64,000 nucleotides of DNA from Cytobacillus dafuensis (GTDB lineage Bacteria > Bacillota > Bacilli > Bacillales > Cytobacillaceae), in the NCBI RefSeq assembly GCF_007995155.1, contig NZ_CP042593.1, forward strand, positions 2,088,001 to 2,152,000, written 5' to 3'. The first letter of the stretch is position 1. The number at the start of each line of letters is the position of its first letter. A model generated the notes under the pieces. It was not told the DNA's origin. It did no database searches and worked only from the letters and a program-made list of their open reading frames with translations. Both the position numbers and the translations under genes were made by a program. Below, piece after piece: positions 9,093-17,999 of this stretch.

Positions 9093-9507
9093 TAAGCTGC
9101 TAATGATAATGATAATAATGCTTGTTGCCATAACCCTAGTAGGAGCAGTTGCGGTAATAGTTGTAAAAGAGCTAAATAGCTCTGGAACACAAGAGCCAAC
9201 GATCGATGAAGTACTAGAATCATCCGTTGATATTCCGCAAATAACAACAAACTTAGCTAGCAATGATTTCGTTCGTATTTCTTTTAAAATTCAAACAGAT
9301 AGCAAGAATGCGAAAAAGGAATTAGAGAAAAGAGATTTTCAAGTAAAGGATATTATCATTCAAGAATTATCTGAAATGAAAGCTGAAGATATCCAGGGTA
9401 AAGAGGGGCAAAATAAGCTAAAAGAAGAATTAAAAGAAGAATTAAATGAGATTATGCAAGAAGGTAAAATAGAACAGGTTTATATTACTGAAAATCTCCT
9501 CCAATGA
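9076..9507 (+). CDS. fliL: Flagellar basal-body-associated protein FliL
   Basis: A 143-residue single-pass protein associated with the stator. A short basic cytoplasmic start is followed by a transmembrane segment (about 6-30, LLMIMIIMLVAITLVGAVAVIVV), then an extracellular SPFH-like FliL domain (LASNDFVRISFKIQTD, ending IEQVYITENLLQ). Length fits the family. It overlaps the 3' end of swrD by 17 bases, suggesting coupling; GGGGGAAA precedes the ATG. Confidence 0.94.
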   Translation: MKVKNNKLLMIMIIMLVAITLVGAVAVIVVKELNSSGTQEPTIDEVLESSVDIPQITTNLASNDFVRISFKIQTDSKNAKKELEKRDFQVKDIIIQELSEMKAEDIQGKEGQNKLKEELKEELNEIMQEGKIEQVYITENLLQ

Positions 9508-9553
9508 TATTACATAACATATTAATTTGCTAAATAAATGGAGGTGAGATTTC

Positions 9554-10555
9554 ATGTCGGGAGAAGTATTATCACAGAATGAAATAGATGCTTTATTGTC
9601 TGCATTGTCAACAGGTGAAATGGATGCAGATGAATTAAAGAAAGAACAATTAGAGAAAAAAGTTAAGGTCTATGATTTTAAAAGAGCTTTGCGCTTTTCT
9701 AAAGATCAAATTAGAAGCTTAACGCGAATCCATGAAAATTTTGCTCGGTTACTTACAACATTTTTCTCAGCCCAACTAAGAACATATGTACAAATTACTG
9801 TTGCATCAGCGGATCAAATTCCATATGAGGAGTTTATTCGGTCGATACCGAAAATGACGATTCTAAATGTGTTTGAGGTACCGCCATTGGATGGAAGAAT
9901 TCTGTTAGAGGTCAATCCTAATATTGCTTATGCATTGATGGACAGGATGATGGGCGGCAGAGGATCGAGTATTAATAAAATAGATAATCTTACTGAGATT
10001 GAAACAAAAATAATGTCAAACACGTTTGAGCGTGCATTTGAAAATTATATGGAAGCATGGAATAATATTGTCGAAATTGAACCACAGCTAATGGATTTTG
10101 AAGTGAACCCGCAATTCTTACAAATGGTTACACCTAATGAGACTGTTGTTGTTATTTCATTAAATACAACCATTGGAGAAACAAGTGGAATGATGAATAT
10201 TTGTATTCCTCATGTTGTTCTCGAGCCAATTATTCCTAAATTATCAGTTCATTATTGGATGCAGTCAGAAAAGAAGGAAAGAAAGCCAGAAGAAATCGGC
10301 CGACTAGAAATGCATATTCAGCGAGCTGATGTTCCGATAGTGGGTGAACTTGGAACATCGGAAATTAGTATTCAAGATTTTCTAATGTTAGATATCGGGG
10401 ATGTTATCGAGTTAAATAAACAAATTGACGAACCTCTCGTTTTAAAAGTTGGCGATATCCCTAAATTTATTGGACAACCAGGGAAAGTGAACAAAAAAAT
10501 TGCTATACAAGTATTAGATAATGTGAAAGGGGGAGACGACGATGATGAGCGATGA
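9554..10555 (+). CDS. fliM: Flagellar motor switch protein FliM
   Basis: The C-ring protein that receives the chemotaxis signal. At the N-terminus LSQNEIDALLSAL is the CheY-P-binding peptide; the middle CheC-like domain runs about 45-225 and includes MMGGRGSS (about 133-140), and the C-terminal SpoA domain is at about 245-325 (DVPIVGELGTSEISIQDFLM). Length of 333 is typical. ATGGAGGTGA precedes the ATG. Its 3' end overlaps fliY by 14 bases, so switch subunits are probably made in step. Confidence 0.98.
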   Translation: MSGEVLSQNEIDALLSALSTGEMDADELKKEQLEKKVKVYDFKRALRFSKDQIRSLTRIHENFARLLTTFFSAQLRTYVQITVASADQIPYEEFIRSIPKMTILNVFEVPPLDGRILLEVNPNIAYALMDRMMGGRGSSINKIDNLTEIETKIMSNTFERAFENYMEAWNNIVEIEPQLMDFEVNPQFLQMVTPNETVVVISLNTTIGETSGMMNICIPHVVLEPIIPKLSVHYWMQSEKKERKPEEIGRLEMHIQRADVPIVGELGTSEISIQDFLMLDIGDVIELNKQIDEPLVLKVGDIPKFIGQPGKVNKKIAIQVLDNVKGGDDDDER

Positions 10556-11792
10556 TATGCTTTCACAAGATGAAATCGATGCGCTTTTACGTGGAGGGGA
10601 TGATGAGGAGTTTGAACCTTCGGAAGAAAACTTAAACGTAGAAGATTATCTTTCTCCAATGGAACAAGATGCACTAGGGGAAATTGGAAATATTTCGTTT
10701 GGAAGTTCTGCAACGGCATTGTCCACATTACTGAGTCAAAAAGTAGAAATAACAACACCAACTGTTTTAATCATACAAAAAAGTAAATTACCTGAGGAAT
10801 TTCCTCATCCATATGTAGCGATTCATGTTAGTTACACAGAAGGATTTTCAGGAAGTAATTTATTAGTGATTAAACAATCTGATGCTGCGATTATAGCAGA
10901 TTTAATGCTCGGTGGGGATGGAAGGAATCCTTCTGACATAATGGGAGAAATTCAGTTAAGTGCTGTTCAAGAAGCGATGAATCAAATGATGGGTTCTGCA
11001 GCAACATCCATGTCAACAATATTTAGCAAGAAAGTGGATATCTCTCCACCGTCAATAGATTTATTAGATGTTTCGCTAGGTGAAGGTACTGACAAAATTC
11101 CTAGTGATGATATTCTAGCAAAAATATCCTTCCGGTTAAAAATAGGAGATTTAATAGATTCAAATATTATGCAGCTCCTACCTTTGCAGTTTGCGAAAAG
11201 TTTAGTCAAGGAATTGTTAAATCCGAGTGAAATGTCTGGATCAAATTCAGGTAATATAGAAAAAGATCAAAATTCAGTACCGTCATTCTCAGGACATTCA
11301 GAATATACAATTGAAACGCAATCGCCACTTCCAGAAAGAGAAGCGGTTGCTCCGCAGGGAGGATGGCAGCAAGCACCACAAGCACAACAAGCTTTTAACC
11401 AGCCTGTACTGCAAACAAATTTACATAATGGGCCTCAGCATTTTGGTTCTGCATTTCCTGGAGGAGTCGCACCTAATGTTCAGCCTGCAGTATTTTCAAA
11501 TTTTGAACCATATCCGCTTCAGGAGACTGAATCAAAAAATTTAAATATGCTACTGGATATACCTCTACAAGTAACGGTGGAACTTGGAAGGACAAAACGG
11601 TCTGTTAAAGAAATTCTTGAATTGTCCGCGGGGTCAATAATAGAACTTGATAAGCTTGCAGGGGAACCAGTTGATATTCTCGTCAATAATCGTCTAATTG
11701 CCCAAGGAGAGGTAGTGGTAATTGATGAGAACTTTGGAGTACGTGTAACAGATATTATTAGTCAGAGTGACCGAATTAAGAAACTTAAATAA
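10542..11792 (+). CDS. fliY: Flagellar motor switch phosphatase FliY
   Basis: FliY is the Firmicute C-ring protein that replaces FliN and dephosphorylates CheY-P. The 416-residue protein has an N-terminal CheY-P-binding peptide (MLSQDEIDALLRG), a CheC/CheX-like phosphatase domain with two E..N centres (GEIGNISFGSSATAL near 45 and QEAMNQMMGSAATSM near 145), a Gln/Pro-rich linker (about 225-330) and a FliN-like SpoA domain (LDIPLQVTVELGRTKRSVKE to the end). It is somewhat longer than the ~378-residue B. subtilis protein because of the linker. Two adjacent ATGs (10542, 10545) are possible starts. Confidence 0.97.
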   Translation: MMSDDMLSQDEIDALLRGGDDEEFEPSEENLNVEDYLSPMEQDALGEIGNISFGSSATALSTLLSQKVEITTPTVLIIQKSKLPEEFPHPYVAIHVSYTEGFSGSNLLVIKQSDAAIIADLMLGGDGRNPSDIMGEIQLSAVQEAMNQMMGSAATSMSTIFSKKVDISPPSIDLLDVSLGEGTDKIPSDDILAKISFRLKIGDLIDSNIMQLLPLQFAKSLVKELLNPSEMSGSNSGNIEKDQNSVPSFSGHSEYTIETQSPLPEREAVAPQGGWQQAPQAQQAFNQPVLQTNLHNGPQHFGSAFPGGVAPNVQPAVFSNFEPYPLQETESKNLNMLLDIPLQVTVELGRTKRSVKEILELSAGSIIELDKLAGEPVDILVNNRLIAQGEVVVIDENFGVRVTDIISQSDRIKKLK

Positions 11793-11813
11793 CGCACGGG
11801 GGTTAACAGAATA

Positions 11814-12176
11814 ATGGCACAAAAAATTTTAATTGTAGATGATGCAGCATTTATGAGAATGATGATTAAAGATATCCTTACAAAAAATGGATATGAAGTT
11901 GTTGGAGAAGCAGCTGATGGAGCGCAGGCAGTAGAGAAGTATAAAGAATCACAGCCTGATTTAGTAACAATGGATATTACAATGCCTGAAATGGATGGGA
12001 TTACAGCTTTAAAGGAAATTAAAAAGATCAATCCTAATGCGAAAGTGATTATGTGTTCAGCAATGGGACAGCAAGCAATGGTTATTGATGCTATCCAAGC
12101 AGGTGCCAAGGATTTTATTGTTAAGCCATTCCAAGCTGACCGTGTTATTGAAGCGATTTCCAAAACTTTAGGATAA
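11814..12176 (+). CDS. cheY: Chemotaxis response regulator CheY
   Basis: A 120-residue stand-alone receiver domain. The acidic pocket is DD at 9-10, the phosphorylation site is Asp54 (TMDITMPEMDG), the switch Ser is at 82 (MCSAMG) and the invariant Lys at 104 (VKPF). Phosphorylated by CheA, it binds FliM/FliY; in Bacillus, CheY-P promotes smooth swimming. Position directly after fliY is standard for B. subtilis-like operons. Confidence 0.98.
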   Translation: MAQKILIVDDAAFMRMMIKDILTKNGYEVVGEAADGAQAVEKYKESQPDLVTMDITMPEMDGITALKEIKKINPNAKVIMCSAMGQQAMVIDAIQAGAKDFIVKPFQADRVIEAISKTLG

Positions 12177-12204
12177 TAAATTTTAATTTAGAGGGTGCAG
12201 GATA

Positions 12205-12873
12205 TTGCAATTTGTAAAACGAACAATTCTTTCTCTTCTATTAATAGGTATTGCTCTGCTGGGCTTGAATGCACCAGCCTATGCAGAGCAAATGAATAGT
12301 GTGAAAGATTGTATTGAACATCCTGATACATGTGATCAAGATCAGCCTTCAAAGGAACAGGAAAAGGAAAAGGAAATACAAAAGAATGAACCTTCTAAGG
12401 TAGGGCTGAATACATGGGATTTTATAAAAATGATCTTTGCGACAATCTTTGTAGTAGCTCTCCTTTACTTTATGCTTAAATTAATAAATAAAAAAAGCAA
12501 AACTTATAAAAGTTCTCAGCTTGTTGAAAATTTAGGCGGTACTTCACTCGGTACTAATAGATCTGTCCAATTGATCAAAGTCGGAAATCGTATCTTGGTC
12601 GTTGGTGTGGGTGAAAATATACAATTGTTGAAAGAAATTGAAGATAAAGAAGAGTATGGCCAATTAATCAAAGAGTATAATCAAAAAATGGAACAACTTA
12701 TACAACCAAGCGATATTGTGACAAAGGTACTTCAAAGAAGAAAAAATACTCAGCAGGATGATAGAAAAGGGAACCATTTTCAATCATTACTTAAACAACA
12801 GCTAGATAATATTTCAAAAGACAGAAAAAAAATGTACGAAGAGATGGAGAAGAAAGGGTCGGACGAACGATGA
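12205..12873 (+). CDS. fliZ: Flagellar biosynthesis protein FliO (FliZ)
   Basis: A 222-residue protein with a signal peptide-like N-terminus (residues 1-27, ending APAYA), an acidic extracellular stretch, a transmembrane segment at about 73-92 (FIKMIFATIFVVALLYFML) and a cytoplasmic FliO domain (LGTNRSVQLIKVGNRILVVG). FliO helps assemble the FliP ring of the export gate. Start is TTG at 12205 with GAGGGTGCAGG upstream. A poly-Asp/Glu/Lys/Gln linker (DQDQPSKEQEKEKEIQKNE) is low complexity. The stop overlaps fliP in ATGA. Confidence 0.93.
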   Translation: MQFVKRTILSLLLIGIALLGLNAPAYAEQMNSVKDCIEHPDTCDQDQPSKEQEKEKEIQKNEPSKVGLNTWDFIKMIFATIFVVALLYFMLKLINKKSKTYKSSQLVENLGGTSLGTNRSVQLIKVGNRILVVGVGENIQLLKEIEDKEEYGQLIKEYNQKMEQLIQPSDIVTKVLQRRKNTQQDDRKGNHFQSLLKQQLDNISKDRKKMYEEMEKKGSDER

Positions 12874-13535
12874 ATGAATTTATGGAGTTTTTTAACAACA
12901 GTTCGCCCGAAAATGTTTCGACGTCAGTCAAACTATTATTATTGCTGACAGTTTTGTCGCTTGCTCCTAGTATTCTTATCTTGATGACTTGTTTTACAAG
13001 AATAGTAATAGTTCTCTCCTTTGTCAGAACTGCGCTTGCTACGCAGCAAATGCCACCTAACCAAGTAATTATTGGCTTGGCATTATTTCTAACTTTTTTT
13101 ATCATGGCGCCTACATTTCAACAAGTGAATGAGGAGGCATTAACACCGTTATTTAATGAAGAAATTAATTTAGAAGAGGCTTATGAAAAGGCATCGATTC
13201 CATTTAAAGAGTTTATGAGTGCCCAAACAAGGCAGCAGGATTTAGCGCTATTTCTTGAATATTCTAAAGCAGATCCTCCTGAATCAATTGAAGATATACC
13301 TTTAACTGCACTTGTGCCTGCATTTGCAATTAGTGAAATTAAGACCGCGTTCCAAATTGGATTTATGATCTTTATCCCTTTTCTTGTCATCGATATGGTT
13401 GTTGCGAGTGTACTCATGTCAATGGGGATGATGATGTTACCGCCTGTTATGATTTCACTGCCATTTAAAATATTATTATTTGTTCTAGTTGATGGTTGGT
13501 ATCTCGTTGTTAAATCTCTTTTACAAAGTTTCTAA
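12870..13535 (+). CDS. fliP: Flagellar export gate protein FliP
   Basis: A 221-residue membrane protein of the FliP/MopC/SpaP family, forming the FliP5FliQ4FliR1 export gate. Signature segments are visible: LTCFTRIVIVLSFVRTALATQQMPPNQVI-type motif near 45-75, and AFAISEIKTAFQIGFMIFIPFLVIDMVV near 147-175. No cleavable signal sequence like that of enterobacterial FliP is obvious. It overlaps fliO/fliZ by 4 bases and is followed by fliQ. Confidence 0.98.
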   Translation: MNEFMEFFNNSSPENVSTSVKLLLLLTVLSLAPSILILMTCFTRIVIVLSFVRTALATQQMPPNQVIIGLALFLTFFIMAPTFQQVNEEALTPLFNEEINLEEAYEKASIPFKEFMSAQTRQQDLALFLEYSKADPPESIEDIPLTALVPAFAISEIKTAFQIGFMIFIPFLVIDMVVASVLMSMGMMMLPPVMISLPFKILLFVLVDGWYLVVKSLLQSF

Positions 13536-13552
13536 GCAGGTGAATGTATAGT

Positions 13553-13822
13553 ATGACTCCCGAAACAGTAATAACAATCGCTGAACAAGGCATTTTAACT
13601 GTTTTAATGATATGTGGGCCTTTATTGCTCCTTGCTCTTGTTGTAGGTTTGATTGTAAGTATTTTTCAAGCAACAACACAAATTCAAGAACAGACTCTAG
13701 CATTCATTCCGAAAATCGTCGCTGTGTTAGTTGGGATTGTATTTTTTGGCCCTTGGATGCTTAGTCATATGCTCTCATATGCAGGTGAAATTTTTTCAAA
13801 TTTAACGAGGTTTGTAGGATGA
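13553..13822 (+). CDS. fliQ: Flagellar export gate protein FliQ
   Basis: An 89-residue protein with two hydrophobic helices (about 13-37 and 52-76), as in FliQ/SpaQ, wrapped around the FliP/FliR gate. Conserved FQATTQIQEQTLAFIPKI lies between and into helix 2. An upstream in-frame ATG at 13544 lies only one base beyond the AGGTG site, whereas ATG 13553 has correct spacing and yields exactly the family length, so I chose 13553. Confidence 0.96.
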   Translation: MTPETVITIAEQGILTVLMICGPLLLLALVVGLIVSIFQATTQIQEQTLAFIPKIVAVLVGIVFFGPWMLSHMLSYAGEIFSNLTRFVG

Positions 13823-13826
13823 TTAT

Positions 13827-14603
13827 ATGATAGATTTAAGCATCCAGTTTCCAGCTTTTTTACTTATTTTTGTGAGGGTAACATCTTTTTTCCTGATGAT
13901 GCCCCTTTTTTCATATCGGTCTATCCCGACATCTGCAAAAATTGGCTTAGGCTTTTTCATGGCTATGATTATGATTTTTACAGTTGATATTCCAGAGATT
14001 TCAATTGATAGTCATTATTTGTTATTAGTTATAAAAGAAGCACTGATCGGGCTGCTTATTGGCTTTATTGCCTATCTAATTTTGTCAGCTATTCAAATAG
14101 CAGGTGGCTTTATTGACTTTCAAATGGGATTTGCGATTGCAAACGTAATTGATCCGCAAACGGGTGCGCAAAGCCCACTTATGGGTCAATATTTATATAC
14201 AATTGCTCTATTCTTTTTACTAACTGTTAATGGTCATCATCTTATGTTAGATGGGATCTTTTACAGCTATCAGTTTATCCCATTAGATCAGCCATGGATT
14301 CCATTTGGCAACGAAGATATGGCCGAATATATTATTAAAGCATTTAATTCAATGTTTGTGATAGCGTTCCAAATGTCCATTCCAGTGGTTGGCAGTTTAT
14401 TTTTAGTCGATATTGCATTAGGAATTGTTGCACGGACCGTTCCCCAGCTTAATGTTTTTGTAGTAGGACTTCCATTGAAAATTGGAGTAAGTTTCATTGT
14501 CCTTATAGCTGTGATGAGTATTATGCTATTTGTTGTATCTCAGTTATTTGAAACGATGCTAAATACGATGCGTGGCCTTATGGAAATTATTGGGGGAACA
14601 TAG
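13827..14603 (+). CDS. fliR: Flagellar export gate protein FliR
   Basis: A 258-residue polytopic membrane protein of the FliR/SpaR family with about six hydrophobic segments. Conserved stretches include FLLIFVRVTSFFLMMPLFS near the start, IGFAIANVIDPQTGAQ-like sequence in the middle, and RTVPQLNVFVVGLPLKI near 199-215. It forms the single-copy subunit of the export gate. It follows fliQ by 4 bases and precedes flhB by 3. Confidence 0.97.
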   Translation: MIDLSIQFPAFLLIFVRVTSFFLMMPLFSYRSIPTSAKIGLGFFMAMIMIFTVDIPEISIDSHYLLLVIKEALIGLLIGFIAYLILSAIQIAGGFIDFQMGFAIANVIDPQTGAQSPLMGQYLYTIALFFLLTVNGHHLMLDGIFYSYQFIPLDQPWIPFGNEDMAEYIIKAFNSMFVIAFQMSIPVVGSLFLVDIALGIVARTVPQLNVFVVGLPLKIGVSFIVLIAVMSIMLFVVSQLFETMLNTMRGLMEIIGGT

Positions 14604-14606
14604 AGA

Positions 14607-15692
14607 ATGAAACGATTAGTCACTTTAGATTTACAATATTTCGCAGGAGAAAAGACTGAAAAGGCTACTCCAAAGAAAAGGCAAGATGCTAGGAAAAAAG
14701 GACAAGTAGCGAAAAGTCAAGATGTGAACACAGCTATTGTTCTATTAGGAGTCTTTTTGTTCCTATTATTCGGTGGCTCATATTTAAAAGATATTGTAAT
14801 AAATATTATGAGTCATACTTTACAAGAGTATATGCTGATGGAATTGACTGAAGCAAATATTCAAATGTTATTTCTAGCGATCTTAAAAGAGCTCGTTTTG
14901 CTTCTTGGACCCATCATGCTTGTAGCGATGGTCGGGGGAATTATTGCAAATTATATGCAGGTCGGCTTTTTATTTTCGACTGAAGCGATCCAACCCAAAT
15001 TAGAAAAACTTGACCCTATAAAGGGATTTAAACGAATTTTTTCTGTTCGGGCTATTGTCGAGCTTTTAAAATCAATCTTAAAAATCAGTTTTGTTGGACT
15101 TGTTACTTTTATGGTTTTATGGAACAGAATTGATGAAATCCTTATCCTATCACAGAAATCAGTAGGTACCGCGATGGTTACAATCGGAAGCTTAACAGTG
15201 CAAATGGGATTGTTTGCTTCTGGTGCTCTGCTGTTCTTATCATTATTGGATTATTTTTATCAAAAATATGATTTTGAAAAAAACATCCGAATGTCTAAAC
15301 AGGATATTAAAGATGAGTATAAAAATATTGAAGGGGACCCCCTAATAAAATCAAAAATTAAACAGAGACAAAGGGAAATGGCGATGCGAAGGATGATGCA
15401 AGAAGTACCTAATGCAGATGTAGTCATTACAAATCCCACGCATTATGCAGTAGCATTGAAATATGACGAGTCGAAATTAGATGCACCTTATGTTGTTGCA
15501 AAAGGTGTTGACTTTGTCGCTCAAAAGATAAAAATGATTGCGAAAGAACAAGAAATAATAACTGTTGAAAATAGGCCTCTTGCGAGAGCTTTATATAGTC
15601 AGTCAGAAATTGGCGACGCGATCCCAGAAGAGTTTTTTAAGGCGGTCGCAGAAATTCTTGCCTATGTATACCGAACAAAAAATAAAATTTGA
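14607..15692 (+). CDS. flhB: Flagellar export switch protein FlhB
   Basis: A 361-residue export-apparatus protein with four transmembrane helices (about 42-58, 92-112, 155-172, 190-213) and a cytoplasmic domain containing the autocleavage motif NPTH at 276-279. Cleavage between Asn and Pro, and contact with FliK, switch export from rod-hook to filament substrates. The N-terminal GEKTEKATPKKRQDARKKGQ is family-typical. A 270-base gap with a dispersed repeat separates it from flhA, its usual close neighbour. Confidence 0.98.
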   Translation: MKRLVTLDLQYFAGEKTEKATPKKRQDARKKGQVAKSQDVNTAIVLLGVFLFLLFGGSYLKDIVINIMSHTLQEYMLMELTEANIQMLFLAILKELVLLLGPIMLVAMVGGIIANYMQVGFLFSTEAIQPKLEKLDPIKGFKRIFSVRAIVELLKSILKISFVGLVTFMVLWNRIDEILILSQKSVGTAMVTIGSLTVQMGLFASGALLFLSLLDYFYQKYDFEKNIRMSKQDIKDEYKNIEGDPLIKSKIKQRQREMAMRRMMQEVPNADVVITNPTHYAVALKYDESKLDAPYVVAKGVDFVAQKIKMIAKEQEIITVENRPLARALYSQSEIGDAIPEEFFKAVAEILAYVYRTKNKI

Positions 15693-15715
15693 TTTTTTGT
15701 TCGAGTGAGTTAACT

Positions 15716-15945
15716 GTCTAGCTCCGAATTACAGGACGTACTAGTGTCGACCATGCCACAGGACATAGTCGACAAGCACATACCCCTTCAAGGACACAGT
15801 CGAATCTCTAGAAAGGAAAAAAACACCTTTTTCGTGTGACTCGTCTTGTGCAATGCCTGAGGGTGATCACAAAGGAAAGCTTCTGTGAAAAGTCATCGTA
15901 GGAACAATTTATCCTTTGATTGTTCCGAAGGCTCTTGCGCTTTCT
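15716..15945 (+). repeat. Dispersed intergenic repeat, copy 1 (between flhB and flhA)
   Basis: The element begins GTCTAGCTCC and ends GCGCTTTCT, the same end pair as the copy at 55251-55460 and, inverted, the copy at 28973-29093. Its first part shares ACTAGTGTCGAC and CACCTTT..CGTG..TCGTCTTG with 55251-55460; its second part (about 15858-15945), including TTTGATTGTTCCGAAGGC, matches 61001-61093. It looks like a composite of two related repeats. It contains no convincing reading frame or transposase and lies inside the otherwise compact fla/che operon. Confidence 0.8.
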
Positions 15946-15962
15946 AATAGGAGAGGAATTTT

Positions 15963-17999
15963 ATGTCTGGGAAAGACTTATCTGTTTTATTAGCTGTAAT
16001 CTTAATTGTGGCTATGCTTATTATCCCTTTTCCACCATGGCTTCTAAGTATACTCATTCTAATTAATATTACATTGGCCCTTCTTGTCCTATTGACGACA
16101 ATGAACATGAGTGAGCCACTTCAATTTTCAATTTTTCCTTCATTATTGTTATTATTAACACTTTTCCGATTAGGTTTAAATGTTTCGACAACACGCTCGA
16201 TTTTATCTACTGGTGAAGCGGGTGGGGTTGTACATACATTTGGTACCTTCGTTGTCGGTGGAAATATTGTTGTTGGGCTTGTAGTGTTTTTAATTTTGAT
16301 CATTATTCAATTTATCGTAATTACAAAAGGAGCAGAGCGTGTCTCAGAAGTAGCTGCAAGATTTACACTCGATGCAATGCCTGGGAAGCAAATGAGTATC
16401 GATGCAGATTTAAACGCTGGGATTATTTCTGAACACGAAGCCCGTGAGCGCCGTGAAAAGGTAAGTAGAGAAGCTGATTTTTATGGTTCAATGGACGGTG
16501 CGAGTAAATTTGTTAAAGGGGACGCAATTGCAGGGATTATCATTGTTCTGATCAACTTAATCTTTGGAATAGTAATAGGCGTCATGCAGCTTGACTTATC
16601 GGTAGCTGATTCTGCGGCAAAATTTTCTCTTTTAACTGTAGGGGATGGACTCGTAAGCCAAATTCCTGCACTTCTTATTTCAACTGCAACAGGGATTGTT
16701 GTTACACGTGCTGCATCAGATGGAAATCTTGGTAAGGATATTACAACTCAATTATTTGCCTACCCGAAAATGCTCTATGTTACTGGAGGAACTATTTTCT
16801 TATTAGGCTTATTTACACCAATCAGCAATTTACTTACGATTCCAATTGCATTACTTCTTTGTTTTGGAGGATATATGATTTCCAGAACCCCAGAAACTAG
16901 TAAAGAATTATTGCAGGAAACAGAGGAAGAGCTTGAAACAGGTGAAATGAAAAGTCCTGAAAGTGTCGTAAGTTTATTGAATGTAGATCCAATTGAATTT
17001 GAATTTGGATACGGACTCATTCCATTAGCTGATGCTAACCAAGGCGGAGATCTGCTCGATCGTATTGTTATGATACGGAGACAACTCGCCATTGAGCTTG
17101 GTTTAGTTATTCCGGTCGTTAGGATACGAGATAATATTCAATTGCAGCCAAATGAATATCGTCTCAAGATAAAAGGAAATGAAATGGCTCGGGGAGAACT
17201 GCTGCTTGATCATTATCTTGCGATGAGTCCTGGAATTGATGATGATTCAATAGAAGGAATTGATACAATTGAACCTTCCTTTGGTCTTCCGGCGAAATGG
17301 ATAACGGAAGAAATGAAAGAGCAAGCAGAAATATTTGGATATACAGTCGTTGATCCACCATCTGTTGTTTCAACACATATTACAGAAGTCATAAAAGGAA
17401 ATGCTCATGAATTAATAGGACGACAAGAAACAAAACAATTAATTGATCACCTAAATGAAAGCTATCCAATTCTTGTTGAAGAGGTTACTCCAAATCCTCT
17501 TTCAGTTGGAGAAGTGCAAAAAGTATTGGCTAAGCTATTAAAGGAAAACGTCTCTATTCGTAATTTACCAATCATTTTTGAAACACTTGCTGATTTTGGT
17601 AAGGTTACAAGTGATACAGACTTGCTAACGGAATATGTACGCCAAGCCCTAGCTCGTCAAATTACCAATCAATTTTCGCAAGCTAATGATTCGTTAAAAG
17701 TTGTAACTCTTTCTGGAAAAATAGAGAAACTAATTGCAGACGGAATACAACAAACGGAACACGGAAATTATTTATCCATTGATCCAGGCATGTCTCAAGG
17801 AATTTTAGAATCAATAGCTTCACAAGTTGAGCAATTATCTCTAATTGAACAAACACCAATTGTTTTATGTTCACCTGCTGTAAGAATGTATGTTAGACAA
17901 TTAACAGAAAGGTATTTTCCGCAAATACCAATTTTATCTTATAACGAACTTGAAGCAAATGTTGAAGTACAGAGCGTTGGGGTGGTGAATATTGATTGA
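15963..17999 (+). CDS. flhA: Flagellar export gate protein FlhA
   Basis: A 678-residue FHIPEP-family protein, nonameric platform of the export apparatus. About eight transmembrane segments occupy residues 1-310, with the conserved SIFPSLLLLLTLFRLGLNVS and a cytoplasmic loop with ERVSEVAARFTLDAMPGKQM; the C-terminal cytoplasmic domain (about 330-678) docks chaperones and FliI/FliJ. AGGAGAGG precedes the ATG. The stop overlaps the flhF start (TTGA). Length is as in B. subtilis. Confidence 0.98.
   Translation: MSGKDLSVLLAVILIVAMLIIPFPPWLLSILILINITLALLVLLTTMNMSEPLQFSIFPSLLLLLTLFRLGLNVSTTRSILSTGEAGGVVHTFGTFVVGGNIVVGLVVFLILIIIQFIVITKGAERVSEVAARFTLDAMPGKQMSIDADLNAGIISEHEARERREKVSREADFYGSMDGASKFVKGDAIAGIIIVLINLIFGIVIGVMQLDLSVADSAAKFSLLTVGDGLVSQIPALLISTATGIVVTRAASDGNLGKDITTQLFAYPKMLYVTGGTIFLLGLFTPISNLLTIPIALLLCFGGYMISRTPETSKELLQETEEELETGEMKSPESVVSLLNVDPIEFEFGYGLIPLADANQGGDLLDRIVMIRRQLAIELGLVIPVVRIRDNIQLQPNEYRLKIKGNEMARGELLLDHYLAMSPGIDDDSIEGIDTIEPSFGLPAKWITEEMKEQAEIFGYTVVDPPSVVSTHITEVIKGNAHELIGRQETKQLIDHLNESYPILVEEVTPNPLSVGEVQKVLAKLLKENVSIRNLPIIFETLADFGKVTSDTDLLTEYVRQALARQITNQFSQANDSLKVVTLSGKIEKLIADGIQQTEHGNYLSIDPGMSQGILESIASQVEQLSLIEQTPIVLCSPAVRMYVRQLTERYFPQIPILSYNELEANVEVQSVGVVNID

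Noticed and set aside
15716..15945. Insertion sequence or small gene in the flhB-flhA gap
   Set aside because: No transposase-like frame or clear target duplication; it is a short non-coding repeat.
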